The position numbers and the translations under genes are program-made. A DNA stretch of 64,000 bases, taken from Sphingopyxis microcysteis. Its GTDB lineage: Bacteria; Pseudomonadota; Alphaproteobacteria; Sphingomonadales; Sphingomonadaceae. Shown piece by piece: positions 10,573 to 19,759 of this stretch. Below the pieces are notes generated by a model. It did no database searches and was not told where the DNA came from. It saw only the letters and a program-made list of their open reading frames with translations. Location: positions 992,001 to 1,056,000 of the forward strand of contig NZ_JAANYY010000002.1 in assembly GCF_012274265.1 (NCBI RefSeq), in the 5' to 3' direction. Within the stretch, counting starts at the first letter, position 1, and every line of letters begins with the position of its first letter.

Positions 10573-10744
10573 GGGCCAGACCTCGTTCAATATATCGTCC
10601 GACATACATGCCGAGCGTTGCGGCAAATGCGGTCGAGACGACTTCCTTTATCGTTACCTCGCCATGGAACGCGGCAAGATAAGCCGCGACCGCAGACGCA
10701 AAGCCTGCAAACACCAGGACAAGAATGGCGAGTTCGCGCAACAT
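10565..10744 (-). CDS. 59-aa membrane protein between nuoD and nuoE
   Basis: Its ATG overlaps the nuoD stop by one base (TAATG) and its end overlaps the nuoE GTG start, which makes translation likely. The protein has two hydrophobic segments, 'LAILVLVFAGFASAVAAYLA' and 'EVVSTAFAATLGMYVG', and ends in a basic tail (RYIERGLARG), so it probably forms a small helical hairpin in the inner membrane. I do not recognise the family. It is one of three extra genes in this nuo operon. Complex I operons of other alphaproteobacteria such as Paracoccus also contain unidentified reading frames. Confidence 0.75.
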   Translation of the reverse strand: MLRELAILVLVFAGFASAVAAYLAAFHGEVTIKEVVSTAFAATLGMYVGRYIERGLARG

Positions 10745-12000
10745 TACCGGTCGCACTCCCCGAACACGACGTCGATCGCGCCGATGATCGCGGTGGTGTC
10801 CGCGAGCATGTGGCCCTTGCACATGAAATCCATCGCCTGAAGGTGCGAAAACGCCGTCGGGCGGATCTTGCAGCGATACGGCTTGTTGGTGCCGTCGCTT
10901 ACCAGATAGACGCCGAATTCGCCCTTCGGGCTTTCGGTCGCCACATAGACTTCGCCCGCGGGGACGTGGAAACCCTCGGTATAGAGCTTGAAGTGGTGGA
11001 TCAGCGATTCCATCGACTGCTTCATCTCGCCGCGCTTCGGCGGGACGACCTTGCGGTCGAGGCTGGCGATCGGGCCGGTGGGCATCTCGCGCAGGCACTG
11101 CAGGATGATGCGCGCTGACTGATGGACTTCCTGCACACGGACCATGAAGCGGTCGTAGCAGTCGCCGCGCGTGCCGACGGGAATGTCGAAATCCATCTTG
11201 GCGTAGGCGTCATAGGGCTGCGACTTACGCAGGTCCCATGCAATGCCGCTGCCGCGGATCATCGGGCCGGAGAAACCCCATGCGAGCGCGTCTTCCTTGC
11301 TCACCGTCGCGATGTCGACGTTGCGCTGTTTGAAAATGCGGTTGTCGATGACGAGGCTCATCGCGTCGCCGAACAGCTTCGGCAGCCGCTTTTCACACCA
11401 TTCGCCGATGTCATAGAGCAGCCGCTCGGGAACATCCTGGTGGACGCCGCCGGGACGGAAATAGGCGCTGTGCATCCGCGCGCCCGAGGCGCGCTCGAAG
11501 AAGTTGAGGCAATCCTCGCGCAGCTCGAACACCCACAGGTTCGGGGTCATCGCGCCAACGTCCATGACGTGCGACCCGATATTGAGCATATGATTGCAGA
11601 TGCGCGTCAGCTCGGCGAACAGCACGCGCAGATATTGCGCACGCTCGGGCACCTCGAGATCGAGCAGCTTCTCGATCGCCAGCACATAGCTGTGCTCCAT
11701 GCCGAGCGGCGAACAATAGTCGAGCCGGTCGAAATAGGGCAAAGCCTGCAGATAGGTCTTATATTCGATCAGCTTCTCGGTGCCGCGATGGAGCAGCCCG
11801 ACGTGCGGATCGACGCGCTCGATGATCTCGCCGTCAAGCTCCATCACCATGCGCAGCACGCCGTGCGCCGCGGGGTGCTGCGGGCCGAAGTTGATCGTGT
11901 AATTGGTAACCGCCTGATCGCCCGCGGTGTTCGCGGTGTCGACCGGATAGCCTGCGAACATGTCGCTGCCGTGGTGCTTGACCTGAGGAACGTCGGTCAT
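10744..12000 (-). CDS. nuoD: NADH-quinone oxidoreductase subunit D
   Basis: 418-aa quinone-site subunit, homologous to the large subunit of NiFe hydrogenases but lacking the metal ligands. Conserved parts are '[20 protein letters not shown]' at about residues 32-51, '[18 protein letters not shown]' and '[16 protein letters not shown]' with the quinone-site Tyr. The ATG overlaps the nuoC stop (ATGA). Separate, unfused nuoC and nuoD is the usual alphaproteobacterial state. Confidence 0.98.
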   Translation of the reverse strand: MTDVPQVKHHGSDMFAGYPVDTANTAGDQAVTNYTINFGPQHPAAHGVLRMVMELDGEIIERVDPHVGLLHRGTEKLIEYKTYLQALPYFDRLDYCSPLGMEHSYVLAIEKLLDLEVPERAQYLRVLFAELTRICNHMLNIGSHVMDVGAMTPNLWVFELREDCLNFFERASGARMHSAYFRPGGVHQDVPERLLYDIGEWCEKRLPKLFGDAMSLVIDNRIFKQRNVDIATVSKEDALAWGFSGPMIRGSGIAWDLRKSQPYDAYAKMDFDIPVGTRGDCYDRFMVRVQEVHQSARIILQCLREMPTGPIASLDRKVVPPKRGEMKQSMESLIHHFKLYTEGFHVPAGEVYVATESPKGEFGVYLVSDGTNKPYRCKIRPTAFSHLQAMDFMCKGHMLADTTAIIGAIDVVFGECDR

Positions 12001-12920
12001 GCGTCACCTCCCGTTTTGGGCTTGCGCGGCGCGCGCGGTTTGGTCGGCGCCTTGGCCTTGGTCTTGGCGGGATCCTCGGCTTTCTTCGTTGCCGGAGTCT
12101 TTGCCTTGGCGCTCGTCGTCGCCTTCGCGCCGTCGCGGCTCGTCTTTGCCGCGGCCTTGTTGACCTTGGCACCCGCGCCCGTCTGCGCCGGGCTGTCGGT
12201 GGTCTTCGGGGTCGGTGGCGGCGGCGCCTTCGCCTTGTCGTCGGCGGCCTTGACCTCCTTCGACGTCATCGGCGTCGGCGCGCCCTTACCGGGCGCCTCG
12301 CCGGTCCCGCCAGCCTTTTCATCGCCGGGCAGCACATAGTCGGCGCCTTCCCATGGGCTAAGGAAGTCGAAGTTGCGGAAATCCTGCGCCAGCTTCACCG
12401 GCTCATAAACGACGCGCTTGTCCTCTTCGCTGTAGCGCAGCTCGGTGTAGCCGGTCAGCGGGAAGTCCTTGCGCTGCGGATGCCCCTGGAACCCATAGTC
12501 GGTCAGGATGCGGCGAAGGTCGGGATTGCCCGCGAACAGCACGCCATACATGTCGAACACTTCGCGCTCGAGCCAGCCGGCGTTCGGCCACACGGGTACG
12601 ATCGTCGGCACCGGCGTCGCCTCGTCGGTCGACACGCGCACGCGCAGGCGGTGGTTCTTCGTCACGCTGAGCAGGTGATAGACGACTTCGAACCGCTCGG
12701 CGCGGTCGGGGTAATCGACCCCGGCAATCTCCATGAGCTGCTGATATTCGAGATTGTCGCGCAGCGCGATCATCACCCCGGCGACCGCGGCGCGATCGAC
12801 GGTGATGCTGTCTTCGTCGGCAGCGAAATCATGCGTCAGCAGATCGGTGCCAAGCAACGCCTTGAGTGCTGCCGCAAGCGTGGGCTGCGGCGCGACGAGG
12901 GGAGCAGGATGGGCCATCAC
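11997..12920 (-). CDS. nuoC: NADH-quinone oxidoreductase subunit C with long basic C-terminal tail
   Basis: 307-aa 30-kDa subunit of the peripheral arm. Residues 1 to about 200 are the conserved domain, including '[20 protein letters not shown]' and '[20 protein letters not shown]'. The last 100 or so residues form a low-complexity tail rich in Lys, Ala, Pro and Thr, resembling a histone-H1-type disordered region. Most NuoC proteins end shortly after the conserved domain, so this tail is an extension. The start overlaps the nuoB stop. Confidence 0.96.
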   Translation of the reverse strand: MMAHPAPLVAPQPTLAAALKALLGTDLLTHDFAADEDSITVDRAAVAGVMIALRDNLEYQQLMEIAGVDYPDRAERFEVVYHLLSVTKNHRLRVRVSTDEATPVPTIVPVWPNAGWLEREVFDMYGVLFAGNPDLRRILTDYGFQGHPQRKDFPLTGYTELRYSEEDKRVVYEPVKLAQDFRNFDFLSPWEGADYVLPGDEKAGGTGEAPGKGAPTPMTSKEVKAADDKAKAPPPPTPKTTDSPAQTGAGAKVNKAAAKTSRDGAKATTSAKAKTPATKKAEDPAKTKAKAPTKPRAPRKPKTGGDA

Positions 12921-13471
12921 CGTTCGATCGTCCCGGTGCGGCGGATTTTCCGCTGCAACTGCATCACGCCGTAGAGCAAGGCTTCGGCGGTCGGCGGGCA
13001 GCCGGGGACGTAGATGTCCACGGGCACGATACGGTCGCAGCCGCGCACCACCGAGTAGCTGTAATGATAATAGCCGCCGCCATTGGCACAGCTGCCCATC
13101 GAAATCACATATTTCGGGTTCGACATCTGGTCGTACACGCGGCGGAGCGCGGGTGCCATCTTGTTGCAGAGCGTGCCGGCGACGATCATCACGTCCGACT
13201 GGCGCGGGGACGCGCGCGGCGCGACGCCGAAACGCTCCATGTCATAACGCGGCATGTTGACGTGGATCATCTCGACCGCGCAGCACGCTAGGCCAAAGGT
13301 CATCCACCACAGCGAACCGGTGCGCGCCCAGTTGAACAGATCCTCGGTCGAGGTGACGAGGAAACCCTTGTCGCCGACCTCGCTGTTGAGATCGTCGAAA
13401 AAGCTTTGGTCCGGATTCGTGCCGGGAGCCACCGGCATCTGGCCGGGCATGATGATGCTGGACGTGCTCAT
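12917..13471 (-). CDS. nuoB: NADH-quinone oxidoreductase subunit B (cluster N2)
   Basis: 184-aa subunit holding the terminal 4Fe-4S cluster N2. The ligands are the tandem cysteines in '[12 protein letters not shown]' near residue 63, the Cys in '[12 protein letters not shown]' near 128 and the Cys in '[15 protein letters not shown]' near 158. The frame is open further upstream into nuoA, but the ATG at 13471 overlaps the nuoA stop (ATGA) and gives the family N-terminus. Confidence 0.98.
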   Translation of the reverse strand: MSTSSIIMPGQMPVAPGTNPDQSFFDDLNSEVGDKGFLVTSTEDLFNWARTGSLWWMTFGLACCAVEMIHVNMPRYDMERFGVAPRASPRQSDVMIVAGTLCNKMAPALRRVYDQMSNPKYVISMGSCANGGGYYHYSYSVVRGCDRIVPVDIYVPGCPPTAEALLYGVMQLQRKIRRTGTIER

Positions 13472-13842
13472 TCCCAATCCAACGCGCCTTTTTTCCACGC
13501 GTACACAAGGCCGAGCGTGAGTTCGGCGAGGAAGATCATCATCGTGGCCCAACCGGCCCAGCCGATCTCCTCCAGGCTGACCGCCCAGGGAAAGAGGAAG
13601 GCCGCTTCGAGGTCGAAAATGATGAACAGAATCGCGACGAGATAGAAGCGGACATCGAACTGGCTGCGCGCATCCTCGAACGCGGGAAAGCCGCATTCAT
13701 ATTCGGTCAGCTTTGCCGGCTCGGGCTTGTGCGCCCCGGTCAGCCGCGCCACGCCCATCGGCAGGAACACGAACGCCGACGACAGCCCGACCGCAATGAC
13801 CAGGAATATCAGGATCGGCAAATATTGCGTCAGATCGACCAT
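13468..13842 (-). CDS. nuoA: NADH-quinone oxidoreductase subunit A
   Basis: First gene of the operon: a 124-aa membrane subunit with three helices. It carries the conserved segments '[20 protein letters not shown]' and '[20 protein letters not shown]'. The ATG at 13842 is preferred because it gives the usual length; a GTG at 13878 would add 12 polar residues. The operon promoter must lie in 13843-14070, shared divergently with the YbjN gene. I cannot place it confidently. Confidence 0.96.
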   Translation of the reverse strand: MVDLTQYLPILIFLVIAVGLSSAFVFLPMGVARLTGAHKPEPAKLTEYECGFPAFEDARSQFDVRFYLVAILFIIFDLEAAFLFPWAVSLEEIGWAGWATMMIFLAELTLGLVYAWKKGALDWE

Positions 13843-14070
13843 GGGAGCTCGCAGTCTTGTTTTAGAGGTGTTTGCCACCCGTTATGCGGGCGCTTTAGGC
13901 CAGCCTGCCGCCCGTCGCAAGCGCCGCGGGCATGATTTTCATGCCCCGAGTGACCAAAAGCACAAACGCCGCTGGCGGCAGCGCCTATCGCTGTGATACG
14001 CCGCACGAATTGGGGTTAATTGAGCGCTTTCGGGGCGATTTCGACGGCGGTTCATGCAGGGAGGAGTTTC
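13843..14070. promoter_or_regulatory. Divergent intergenic region between nuoA and the ybjN-like gene
   Basis: 228 bases with no supported gene. It must hold the promoter of the whole nuo operon (leftward) and of the ybjN-like gene (rightward). A 7-bp inverted repeat with a 5-base loop (GGGCATG...CATGCCC) is at 13928-13946. A strong ribosome binding site (GGGAGGAG) precedes the rightward gene. I could not assign -35/-10 boxes with confidence. Confidence 0.5.
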
Positions 14071-14553
14071 ATGAGATCATTTGCCACGCGCACCGCGCTT
14101 GCCTTGGGCGCATCCGCCCTGCTTGCCGCGACGCCCGCGCACGCCGAACTGGTCAACGCGACCGATCCGGCGACGATCGAGGCGATCGTCGAGTCGCAGG
14201 GCTGGCCCGCGACGATCGTCGCCAAGCCGGGTGACGACCCCTATATCGAAAGCAACCGCAACGGCCTCAAATTCCTCGTCCTGTTCATGAACTGCGACGA
14301 GGGCAAGAAATGCAAGACGCTGCAATATTATATGGGGTTCAGCGACGCGAAGGACGTGACGCTGGAAAAGCTGAACAAGTGGAACAAGGACAAACGCTTC
14401 GCCCGCGCGTACAAGGACGACGAGGGCGATCCGGTGCTGGAAATGGACGTCGACCTGGATTTCGCGGGCATCCCGCGCGAAAATGTCGGCGAGACGTTCA
14501 ACACCTGGGCGACGCTGATGGATTCGTTCCGCGAGTATGTGTTCGAGAAATGA
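14071..14553 (+). CDS. Exported YbjN domain-containing protein
   Basis: 160-aa protein with a clear signal peptide ending 'ATPAHA|ELVNATDP' near residue 25. The mature part resembles the YbjN-type sensory-transduction-regulator fold (KFLVLFMNCDEGKKCKTLQY; FARAYKDDEGDPVLEMDVDL). The GGGAGG ribosome binding site 6 bases before the ATG at 14071 fixes the start. A longer upstream frame is not supported. The paired Cys in 'NCDEGKKC' may form a disulfide. The exact role is unknown. It is transcribed divergently from nuoA. Confidence 0.8.
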   Translation: MRSFATRTALALGASALLAATPAHAELVNATDPATIEAIVESQGWPATIVAKPGDDPYIESNRNGLKFLVLFMNCDEGKKCKTLQYYMGFSDAKDVTLEKLNKWNKDKRFARAYKDDEGDPVLEMDVDLDFAGIPRENVGETFNTWATLMDSFREYVFEK

Positions 14554-14566
14554 TGTAAGCCAAATA

Positions 14567-14644
14567 CGTCATCCCGGCGAAGGCCGGGATCTCACCCTCG
14601 CCCTATGACGCAACGGCGAGATCCCGGCCTGCGCCGGGATGACG
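14567..14644. repeat. 78-bp double-palindrome repeat, family A copy 1
   Basis: Two 27-base arms (CGTCATCCCGGCGAAGGCCG and its extension, then the inverted copy) flank a 24-base variable middle. Each arm is itself a small palindrome (CCCGGC-GAAG-GCCGGG). The right arm here has one change (CTGCGCC for CTTCGCC). It lies between the convergent ybjN-like gene and the inositol monophosphatase-like gene and probably acts as a bidirectional hairpin. Other copies, each exactly 78 bp, are at 19665, 54658 and 62723. Confidence 0.9.
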
Positions 14645-14651
14645 GATAGGT

Positions 14652-15470
14652 TCACGCGTTGCGCAGCGCGCCAGCGACCAGTTTCTGCAACTTCGAATGC
14701 ACCGCGGCGCTGCCCGCGATGAATTCGCTGCGCTCGATCGCGCGGTCGCCGCCGCGGAAATCGCTGACGAAGCCGCCGGCTTCGCGGACGAGCAGCATGC
14801 CCGCCGCGACGTCCCAGACCTTGAGGTCGCTTTCCCAGAAGCCGTCGTAACGCCCTGCGGCGACCCATGCGAGGTCGAGGCTGGCGGCGCCAAAGCGGCG
14901 GATGCCCGCGACTTCAGGAGCGACGGCGCCGAAAATGCGGCTCCACTGCGCGAAATCGCCATGACCCATATAGGGGATGCCGGTCGCGATCAGGCATTCG
15001 TTGAGGTGGCGGCGCGACGCCACGCGCAGGCGGCGGTCGTGCAGCCACGCGCCGCGACCGCGTTCGGCCCAATAGCTTTCGTCAGTGACCGGCTGATAGA
15101 TCAGGCACGAGGTGATGTCGCCCCAGCCGCCGCCGGGCTTCGGCTCCTGCACCGCGATCGAAATCGCGAAATGCGGGATCGCATGGAGGAAGTTCGATGT
15201 GCCGTCGAGCGGATCGATGATGAAGCGCGGCTTGCCCGGCTCGCCCTCGATCACCCCGCCCTCTTCGAGCACAAAGCCCCAGCCCGGACGGTCGCGGCCG
15301 AGTTCGTCATAGAGGGTGCGCTCGGCCGCCTGATCGGCCTTCGACACGAAATCGGCAGGTCCCTTTTGCGAAACCTGCAGATGCTCGATCTCGCCAAAGT
15401 CGCGGCGCAGCTTGGTGCCAGCCTTGCGCGCAGCGCGCTCCATGACGGTGATGATGCCGGATACGGCCAT
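14652..15470 (-). CDS. Inositol monophosphatase family protein (SuhB/3'(2'),5'-bisphosphate phosphatase-like)
   Basis: 272-aa Mg-dependent phosphatase fold. The metal-site motifs are complete: 'EEGGVIEGEPG' near residue 70, 'IDPLDGTSNFLHAIPHFA' near 85 and 'WESDLKVWDVAAGMLLVREA' near 215. Substrate specificity (inositol-1-phosphate, fructose-1,6-bisphosphate or PAP) cannot be told from the motifs. It is encoded just downstream of efp on the same strand, with a palindromic repeat in between. Confidence 0.9.
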   Translation of the reverse strand: MAVSGIITVMERAARKAGTKLRRDFGEIEHLQVSQKGPADFVSKADQAAERTLYDELGRDRPGWGFVLEEGGVIEGEPGKPRFIIDPLDGTSNFLHAIPHFAISIAVQEPKPGGGWGDITSCLIYQPVTDESYWAERGRGAWLHDRRLRVASRRHLNECLIATGIPYMGHGDFAQWSRIFGAVAPEVAGIRRFGAASLDLAWVAAGRYDGFWESDLKVWDVAAGMLLVREAGGFVSDFRGGDRAIERSEFIAGSAAVHSKLQKLVAGALRNA

Positions 15471-15486
15471 TGTTCGATCTCCAAAG

Positions 15487-15627
15487 CGTCGCCCCCGCGA
15501 AGGGGTAGAGGGTCGGGTTGTCCCCCGGACAACCCTTGGACATGCCGGGGGGCATGTCCAACCCTACACCGGCCGCAAGCAACCTTGCGCTACGCCGATA
15601 GCGGCCCCCGCCGTCGCGGGGGCGACG
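15487..15627. repeat. 141-bp nested palindromic element, family D
   Basis: Outer arms CGTCGCCCCCGCGA / CGCGGGGGCGACG are inverted repeats. The interior holds a second palindrome (GGGTTGTCC...GGACAACCC) and a third (GGACATGCC...GGCATGTCC). It fills the gap between efp and the inositol monophosphatase-like gene. No coding potential is supported. It is similar in design to the other intergenic palindromes but differs in sequence. Confidence 0.8.
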
Positions 15628-15631
15628 TTAT

Positions 15632-16195
15632 TTAGTCGGCGCGGCGAACATATTCACGGTCGTACACATGCACGACGATCTTCGTTCCGCTGGTGATGTG
15701 CGGCGGCACCATCACGCGCACGCCATTGTCGAGGATTGCGGGCTTGTACGACGACGACGCCGTCTGGCCCTTCACCACCGCATCGGCCTCGACGATCGTC
15801 GCTTCGATCGTTTCGGGCAGTTCGACCGAGATCGGGCGATCTTCCCAAAGTTCGAGAACGACATCCATGCCGTCCTGCAGGAACTCGTGCGCCTCGCCGA
15901 TGACGTCCTTGGAAATGTTGATCTGTTCGAACGTATCCTTGTCCATGAACACCAGGTCGTCGCCCTCGGCATAGAGGAACTGGAAATCCTTGGTGTCGAG
16001 GCGGACCTTTTCGACCGTGTCGGCGCTGCGGAAACGGTTGTTCAGCTTGCGCCCGTCGATCAGATTCTTGGCTTCGACCTGCATATAGGCGCCGCCCTTG
16101 CCCGGCTGGGTATGCTGGATCTTGGTGACCTTCCAGATGCCACCTTCATATTCGAGGATATTGCCGGGACGGATTTCAACGCCGGTGATCTTCAT
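15632..16195 (-). CDS. efp: Translation elongation factor P
   Basis: 187-aa EF-P that relieves ribosome stalling at polyproline stretches. All three domains are present: the N-terminal KOW-like domain with the modified-lysine loop '[17 protein letters not shown]' (Lys near residue 34), the OB domain and the C-terminal domain ending '[17 protein letters not shown]'. The lysine in the PGKGG tip implies EpmA/EpmB-type modification or none; no modification gene is seen nearby. The ATG at 16195 is chosen by family alignment. Confidence 0.97.
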   Translation of the reverse strand: MKITGVEIRPGNILEYEGGIWKVTKIQHTQPGKGGAYMQVEAKNLIDGRKLNNRFRSADTVEKVRLDTKDFQFLYAEGDDLVFMDKDTFEQINISKDVIGEAHEFLQDGMDVVLELWEDRPISVELPETIEATIVEADAVVKGQTASSSYKPAILDNGVRVMVPPHITSGTKIVVHVYDREYVRRAD

Positions 16196-16302
16196 CGCGC
16201 ACACTCACTAGACAAGGATGGAAAGAGCAAAGCCGCGCCCAACGGGCACCGCTATCAGGTGCGCGCCTTTAGCCGCGCCAGCGGCTAAGGGCAAGCCGCG
16301 TG

Positions 16303-18261
16303 TCAGGCCGTGGCGACAACCATCGCGCGCGTTCGCCGATAGCTGAGCCAGACGAGCCCGACGAACAGGATCAGCCCGACCCACGGCGCATAGGGGGCGT
16401 AGCCATCACCGACGACCGCAAGCGGCGCATCGCTGCCGCTGCCCGCGACGATCCCGGCATAAAGGACACCAAACAGGCTTTCGCCGACGATCATCCCCGT
16501 TGCAGTCAACACGCCCATGCGGTGCGCGAAGCCCGCGTTCGGACGCTTCGCTGCCCAGCGGTCGTAAAACCAGCCACCGACCGCGCCGATCACCACGGGC
16601 AGGATCACCGCCATCGGCAGATAGATACCAATGCCGATCGCGAGTGGCGGCAAGCTCAGCTTGCCTGCGCGGCCGAGCAGCGCATCGACGATGATAAAGC
16701 CCACCCCGGCGAGGGCGCCGTAACCCAGCATCGTCCAGTTGAGGTCCCCGCCGAGCACACCCTGCGCGAGCGACGAGATCAGCCCCGCCTGCGGCGCGGC
16801 AAGCGCATTCGGGCCCGCGCCGGGGGCGCCGACAAATCCGACCGTTTCGTTGAGGACATTGAGCACCGGCGGCACGATGAGCGAGCCAAAGATCACGCCG
16901 ATGATCAGCGCGACCTGCTGTTTCCACGGCGTCGCGCCGACGAGCTGGCCGGTCTTCAGGTCCTGAAGATTATCGTTGGAGATCGTCGCGATCCCGAACA
17001 CCAGCCCGGTGACGATTAGCGCATAAGCGACCAGCGCATTGACTTCGGCCTCGCTTCCACCGCGACCGAGGAGGCCGAGCAGCAGCAGCGACGAAGCGAT
17101 GATTGCAAGGATGCCGATCCCCGAAACCGGCGAGTTCGACGCGCCGATCAGCCCCGCCATATAACCCGTGACCGACGCGATCATCAGCCCGACGATGATG
17201 ATGAACAGGATTGCACCGGCGATCAGCGCAAACGACGCCCCGGCGAGCGGTCCTCCCGACAGTTCGGACCAAAGCAGGATGCTGATCGGGAGCATCAGGA
17301 ACAGCGATCCGCCGAACACCCAGCCGATCGACATATCCTGTTCCTCGATCGCCAGCGCGTGCCCGCCCTGCCGCGCGCGGCTGGCCGCCATTGCCGATCG
17401 GATGCCGCCGACTACCGGCTTGGCGATCTTGATCAGCGTCCAGATCGCGGCAACCGCGATGACCCCGGCGCCAAAGAAGCGCACATCGGCGCGAAACACG
17501 GTGTTCGCCAGCGTTTCTGCGTCGCCCACCCCACCTTGGGTCAGAATCGGCAGCAGCACCCACCAGCCGGTAACTAGCCCGACCAGCTGCGCCATGCCGA
17601 CCGACAGGCCGACAAGATGACCGACGCCGAACAGCGCAAAGGCGAGCCCGCCCGCAATCCCGGTGGCGCCGCTGCCGACCGCGAACCAGCGCGCAACTTC
17701 TGCGCCGGCGAGTTTCATCTGGGTCAGCAGCGTGAAACCCGCAGCGACAATCGAATTCCACAGGAGTGCCGACAAGCCCGCCTTGTTCTCCGCCGCGCCT
17801 TCCGCGCTGGCGGCGCCGACCTGCAGCACTTCGGCGGCGGCGCGGCCCTCGGGATAAGGCAGGTCCGAATCGACGACGAGCGCGCGGCGCAGCGGAACCG
17901 AGAACAGCACGCCCAAAATGCCGCCGAGCATCGTGATCGCGGTGGTTTCGAGCAAGGGGAAGCCCTGCCAGTACCCGACCATCACCAGCCCCGGCAGGAC
18001 GAAGATGATCGCCGCCAGCGTCCCCGCCGCGCTGGCGATCGTCTGGACGATATTATTCTCGAGAATTGTCGACCCCGCCATATAACGCAGCAGCGCCATC
18101 GAAATCACCGCGGCGGGGATCGAGGTTGCAAAGGTCAGCCCAACCTTCAGCCCCAGATAGACGTTCGCGGCGGTGAACATCAGCGTCAGCACGCCGCCAA
18201 GAATAATCGCGCGGATCGTCAGTTCGCGCCCGCGTGTGCTCGCCGTGGTGCTGTCGGTCAT
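16303..18261 (-). CDS. OPT family oligopeptide/metal-chelate transporter
   Basis: 652-aa polytopic inner-membrane protein with about 14-16 hydrophobic segments. The N-terminal signature 'ANVYLGLKVGLTFATSIPAA' is typical of the oligopeptide transporter (OPT) superfamily. A polar central loop carries 'GHALAIEEQDMSIGW', and 'SNDNLQDLKTGQLVGATPWK' is a conserved cytoplasmic loop. Substrate (peptide, or metal chelate as in yellow-stripe-like members) cannot be deduced. It stands alone, with good upstream Shine-Dalgarno spacing (GGGGAGAATGAC before ATG). Confidence 0.88.
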   Translation of the reverse strand: MTDSTTASTRGRELTIRAIILGGVLTLMFTAANVYLGLKVGLTFATSIPAAVISMALLRYMAGSTILENNIVQTIASAAGTLAAIIFVLPGLVMVGYWQGFPLLETTAITMLGGILGVLFSVPLRRALVVDSDLPYPEGRAAAEVLQVGAASAEGAAENKAGLSALLWNSIVAAGFTLLTQMKLAGAEVARWFAVGSGATGIAGGLAFALFGVGHLVGLSVGMAQLVGLVTGWWVLLPILTQGGVGDAETLANTVFRADVRFFGAGVIAVAAIWTLIKIAKPVVGGIRSAMAASRARQGGHALAIEEQDMSIGWVFGGSLFLMLPISILLWSELSGGPLAGASFALIAGAILFIIIVGLMIASVTGYMAGLIGASNSPVSGIGILAIIASSLLLLGLLGRGGSEAEVNALVAYALIVTGLVFGIATISNDNLQDLKTGQLVGATPWKQQVALIIGVIFGSLIVPPVLNVLNETVGFVGAPGAGPNALAAPQAGLISSLAQGVLGGDLNWTMLGYGALAGVGFIIVDALLGRAGKLSLPPLAIGIGIYLPMAVILPVVIGAVGGWFYDRWAAKRPNAGFAHRMGVLTATGMIVGESLFGVLYAGIVAGSGSDAPLAVVGDGYAPYAPWVGLILFVGLVWLSYRRTRAMVVATA

Positions 18262-18559
18262 GTCATTCTCCCCGCCCGCTGTCTCGCGGCCCGCCCCGCC
18301 TTGCGCAAGTCCAAATTTGGGCTAGCCGAAAAGCGATGAACCGAAGCCGATTTGACGTATCGATCCAATATGGAGGCATTGCTTCGCGGCATATCGGCGG
18401 CATGATGAATAGCGATCTTTCCCACGTCACGCCCCGACCACGCGGCAGCGGTGCCGTACCACCGCACCGCCCAGCGCCTTGCGCCGGCCTGTTTGGCTGG
18501 CGCAAGGATGGCGTTCCGCCCGGCCCATCCGCCGAAATGTCGAAGAAGCCGGGACGTGA
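18262..18559. other. Intergenic region between OPT transporter and thiE
   Basis: 298 bases without a supported gene. It must contain the leftward promoter of the OPT gene. One clear feature is a 9-bp perfect hairpin, CCTTGCGCC...GGCGCAAGG, at 18477-18507. It has no T-run on either strand, so it may be a regulatory stem or a weak terminator for thiE. No riboswitch consensus is recognised. Confidence 0.5.
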
Positions 18560-19207
18560 TTATCCTGCCGGCTGATCTATCAGCAGCGCGGTAAACGCCT
18601 GCACTGCCGCCGCCGGACCATCGGGGTGCGCCCATACCCCGCCCGATACCGCGAGGAAGTCGGCTCCGGCATCGACCAGCTCGCGCGCATTTTGGACGGT
18701 GATCCCGCCGATCGCGACGCAGGGCAATTCGAACATGCTTTGCCACCATTCCAGGATGGCCGGATCGGCGTGATGTTCGACGGTCTTGGTGGTGGTCGGG
18801 AAAAACGCCCCAAAGGCAACATAATCCGCCCCGGCCTCGCCCGCTTCCATTGCGAGATGGCGGCTGGCGTGACAGGTGATCCCGATCTGGGCGCTGGGCC
18901 CCAGTTCGCGCCGCGCCGCTTTGGGATCGCCGTCGCCCTGCCCCAGATGCACACCATCGGCGCCCAATCGCTTGGCCAGCGCGACATCGTCGTTGACGAT
19001 AAACGCCACGTCGCGCGCCGCACAGATCGCCTGCAAGGGCTCGGCCAAGCGTGCCGCTTCGTGCTGATCGAGTCCCTTCACCCGAAACTGGAACGCGGCA
19101 ACGGGCCCGGCATCGAGCGCGGCCACAAGTTGGCCCGGAAAATCGCCGCCGACATCAAGCGGCGAGATGAGGTAGAGCTGGCAAGGAATGCGGGTCACTT
19201 GGGTCAT
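18560..19207 (-). CDS. thiE: Thiamine phosphate synthase
   Basis: 215-aa TIM-barrel enzyme that joins HMP-pyrophosphate and thiazole phosphate to thiamine monophosphate. Family features are '[20 protein letters not shown]' near residue 40, '[21 protein letters not shown]' near 80, '[17 protein letters not shown]' (the FGPVFPTxTK loop) and '[20 protein letters not shown]'. No TPP riboswitch or other thi gene lies beside it. It is divergent from a lipoprotein gene 23 bases away. Confidence 0.9.
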   Translation of the reverse strand: MTQVTRIPCQLYLISPLDVGGDFPGQLVAALDAGPVAAFQFRVKGLDQHEAARLAEPLQAICAARDVAFIVNDDVALAKRLGADGVHLGQGDGDPKAARRELGPSAQIGITCHASRHLAMEAGEAGADYVAFGAFFPTTTKTVEHHADPAILEWWQSMFELPCVAIGGITVQNARELVDAGADFLAVSGGVWAHPDGPAAAVQAFTALLIDQPAG

Positions 19208-19230
19208 GGCGGGTTCATAGCGATGCGCTC

Positions 19231-19644
19231 ATGAACCCGCAAATGCAGAACCGCCCTCGCCTTACCCCTCTCCTTCTGGCCGCCGCCTTCGCGCTGTCGG
19301 CATGCGCCACGACGCGCGATCCGGCGCCGCTCGCCGATGCCAGCGACGTCGCGCTCGGCGAGCGCGCCTATGCCGACGGGCCGATCGTTCAGCCGGTCGC
19401 GGTGCTGGAGGACAGCCGCTGCCCGATGAACGCCCGCTGCATCTGGGCCGGGCGCGTGCGGGTGCAGATGCTGTGGATTCGCGGCAACGGCGAACAGGAG
19501 CCGTTCGAAGTAACGCTGGGCGAAGCGACGCCGCTTGCCGACGGGAGCATCACGCTGGAATCGGTGCGCCCCGACAGGATGACGAACGTCGAGCTGAAGC
19601 CGGAGGATTACCGCTTTGCGTTCCGTTTCGCGGGTGGGCTCTGA
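19231..19644 (+). CDS. Putative lipoprotein with CPMNARCIWAG motif
   Basis: 137-aa protein with a signal peptide and lipobox 'LSACATT' (lipidated Cys at about residue 24). The mature domain holds two cysteines in 'SRCPMNARCIWAGRVRVQML', a pattern I associate with a small group of uncharacterised proteobacterial lipoproteins. The rest looks like a compact beta domain. An alternative start is the ATG at 19243. It is followed directly by a 78-bp palindrome. Function unknown. Confidence 0.75.
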   Translation: MNPQMQNRPRLTPLLLAAAFALSACATTRDPAPLADASDVALGERAYADGPIVQPVAVLEDSRCPMNARCIWAGRVRVQMLWIRGNGEQEPFEVTLGEATPLADGSITLESVRPDRMTNVELKPEDYRFAFRFAGGL

Positions 19645-19664
19645 CAAATGCCACACTTTAGTCT

Positions 19665-19742
19665 CGTCATCCCGGCGAAGGCCGGGATCTCAACGCTGCT
19701 TTAAATTGCCACGGTGAGATCCCGGCCTTCGCCGGGATGACG
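19665..19742. repeat. 78-bp double-palindrome repeat, family A copy 2
   Basis: Has the same arms as the copy at 14567 (27 + 24 + 27 bases), with a different 24-base middle (AACGCTGCTTTAAATTGCCA and four more). It lies between the convergent lipoprotein and O-methyltransferase genes. Confidence 0.9.
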
Positions 19743-19759
19743 GAACATGAAACGTCCGC

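Noticed and set aside
10573..10605. ATG start for nuoE at 10605
   Set aside because: It has no ribosome binding site and overlaps the 59-aa gene by 41 bases. The GTG at 10572 has GAGG at good spacing.
18560..19230. TPP riboswitch near thiE
   Set aside because: Only 23 bases separate thiE from the divergent lipoprotein gene, and no THI-box sequence is visible.
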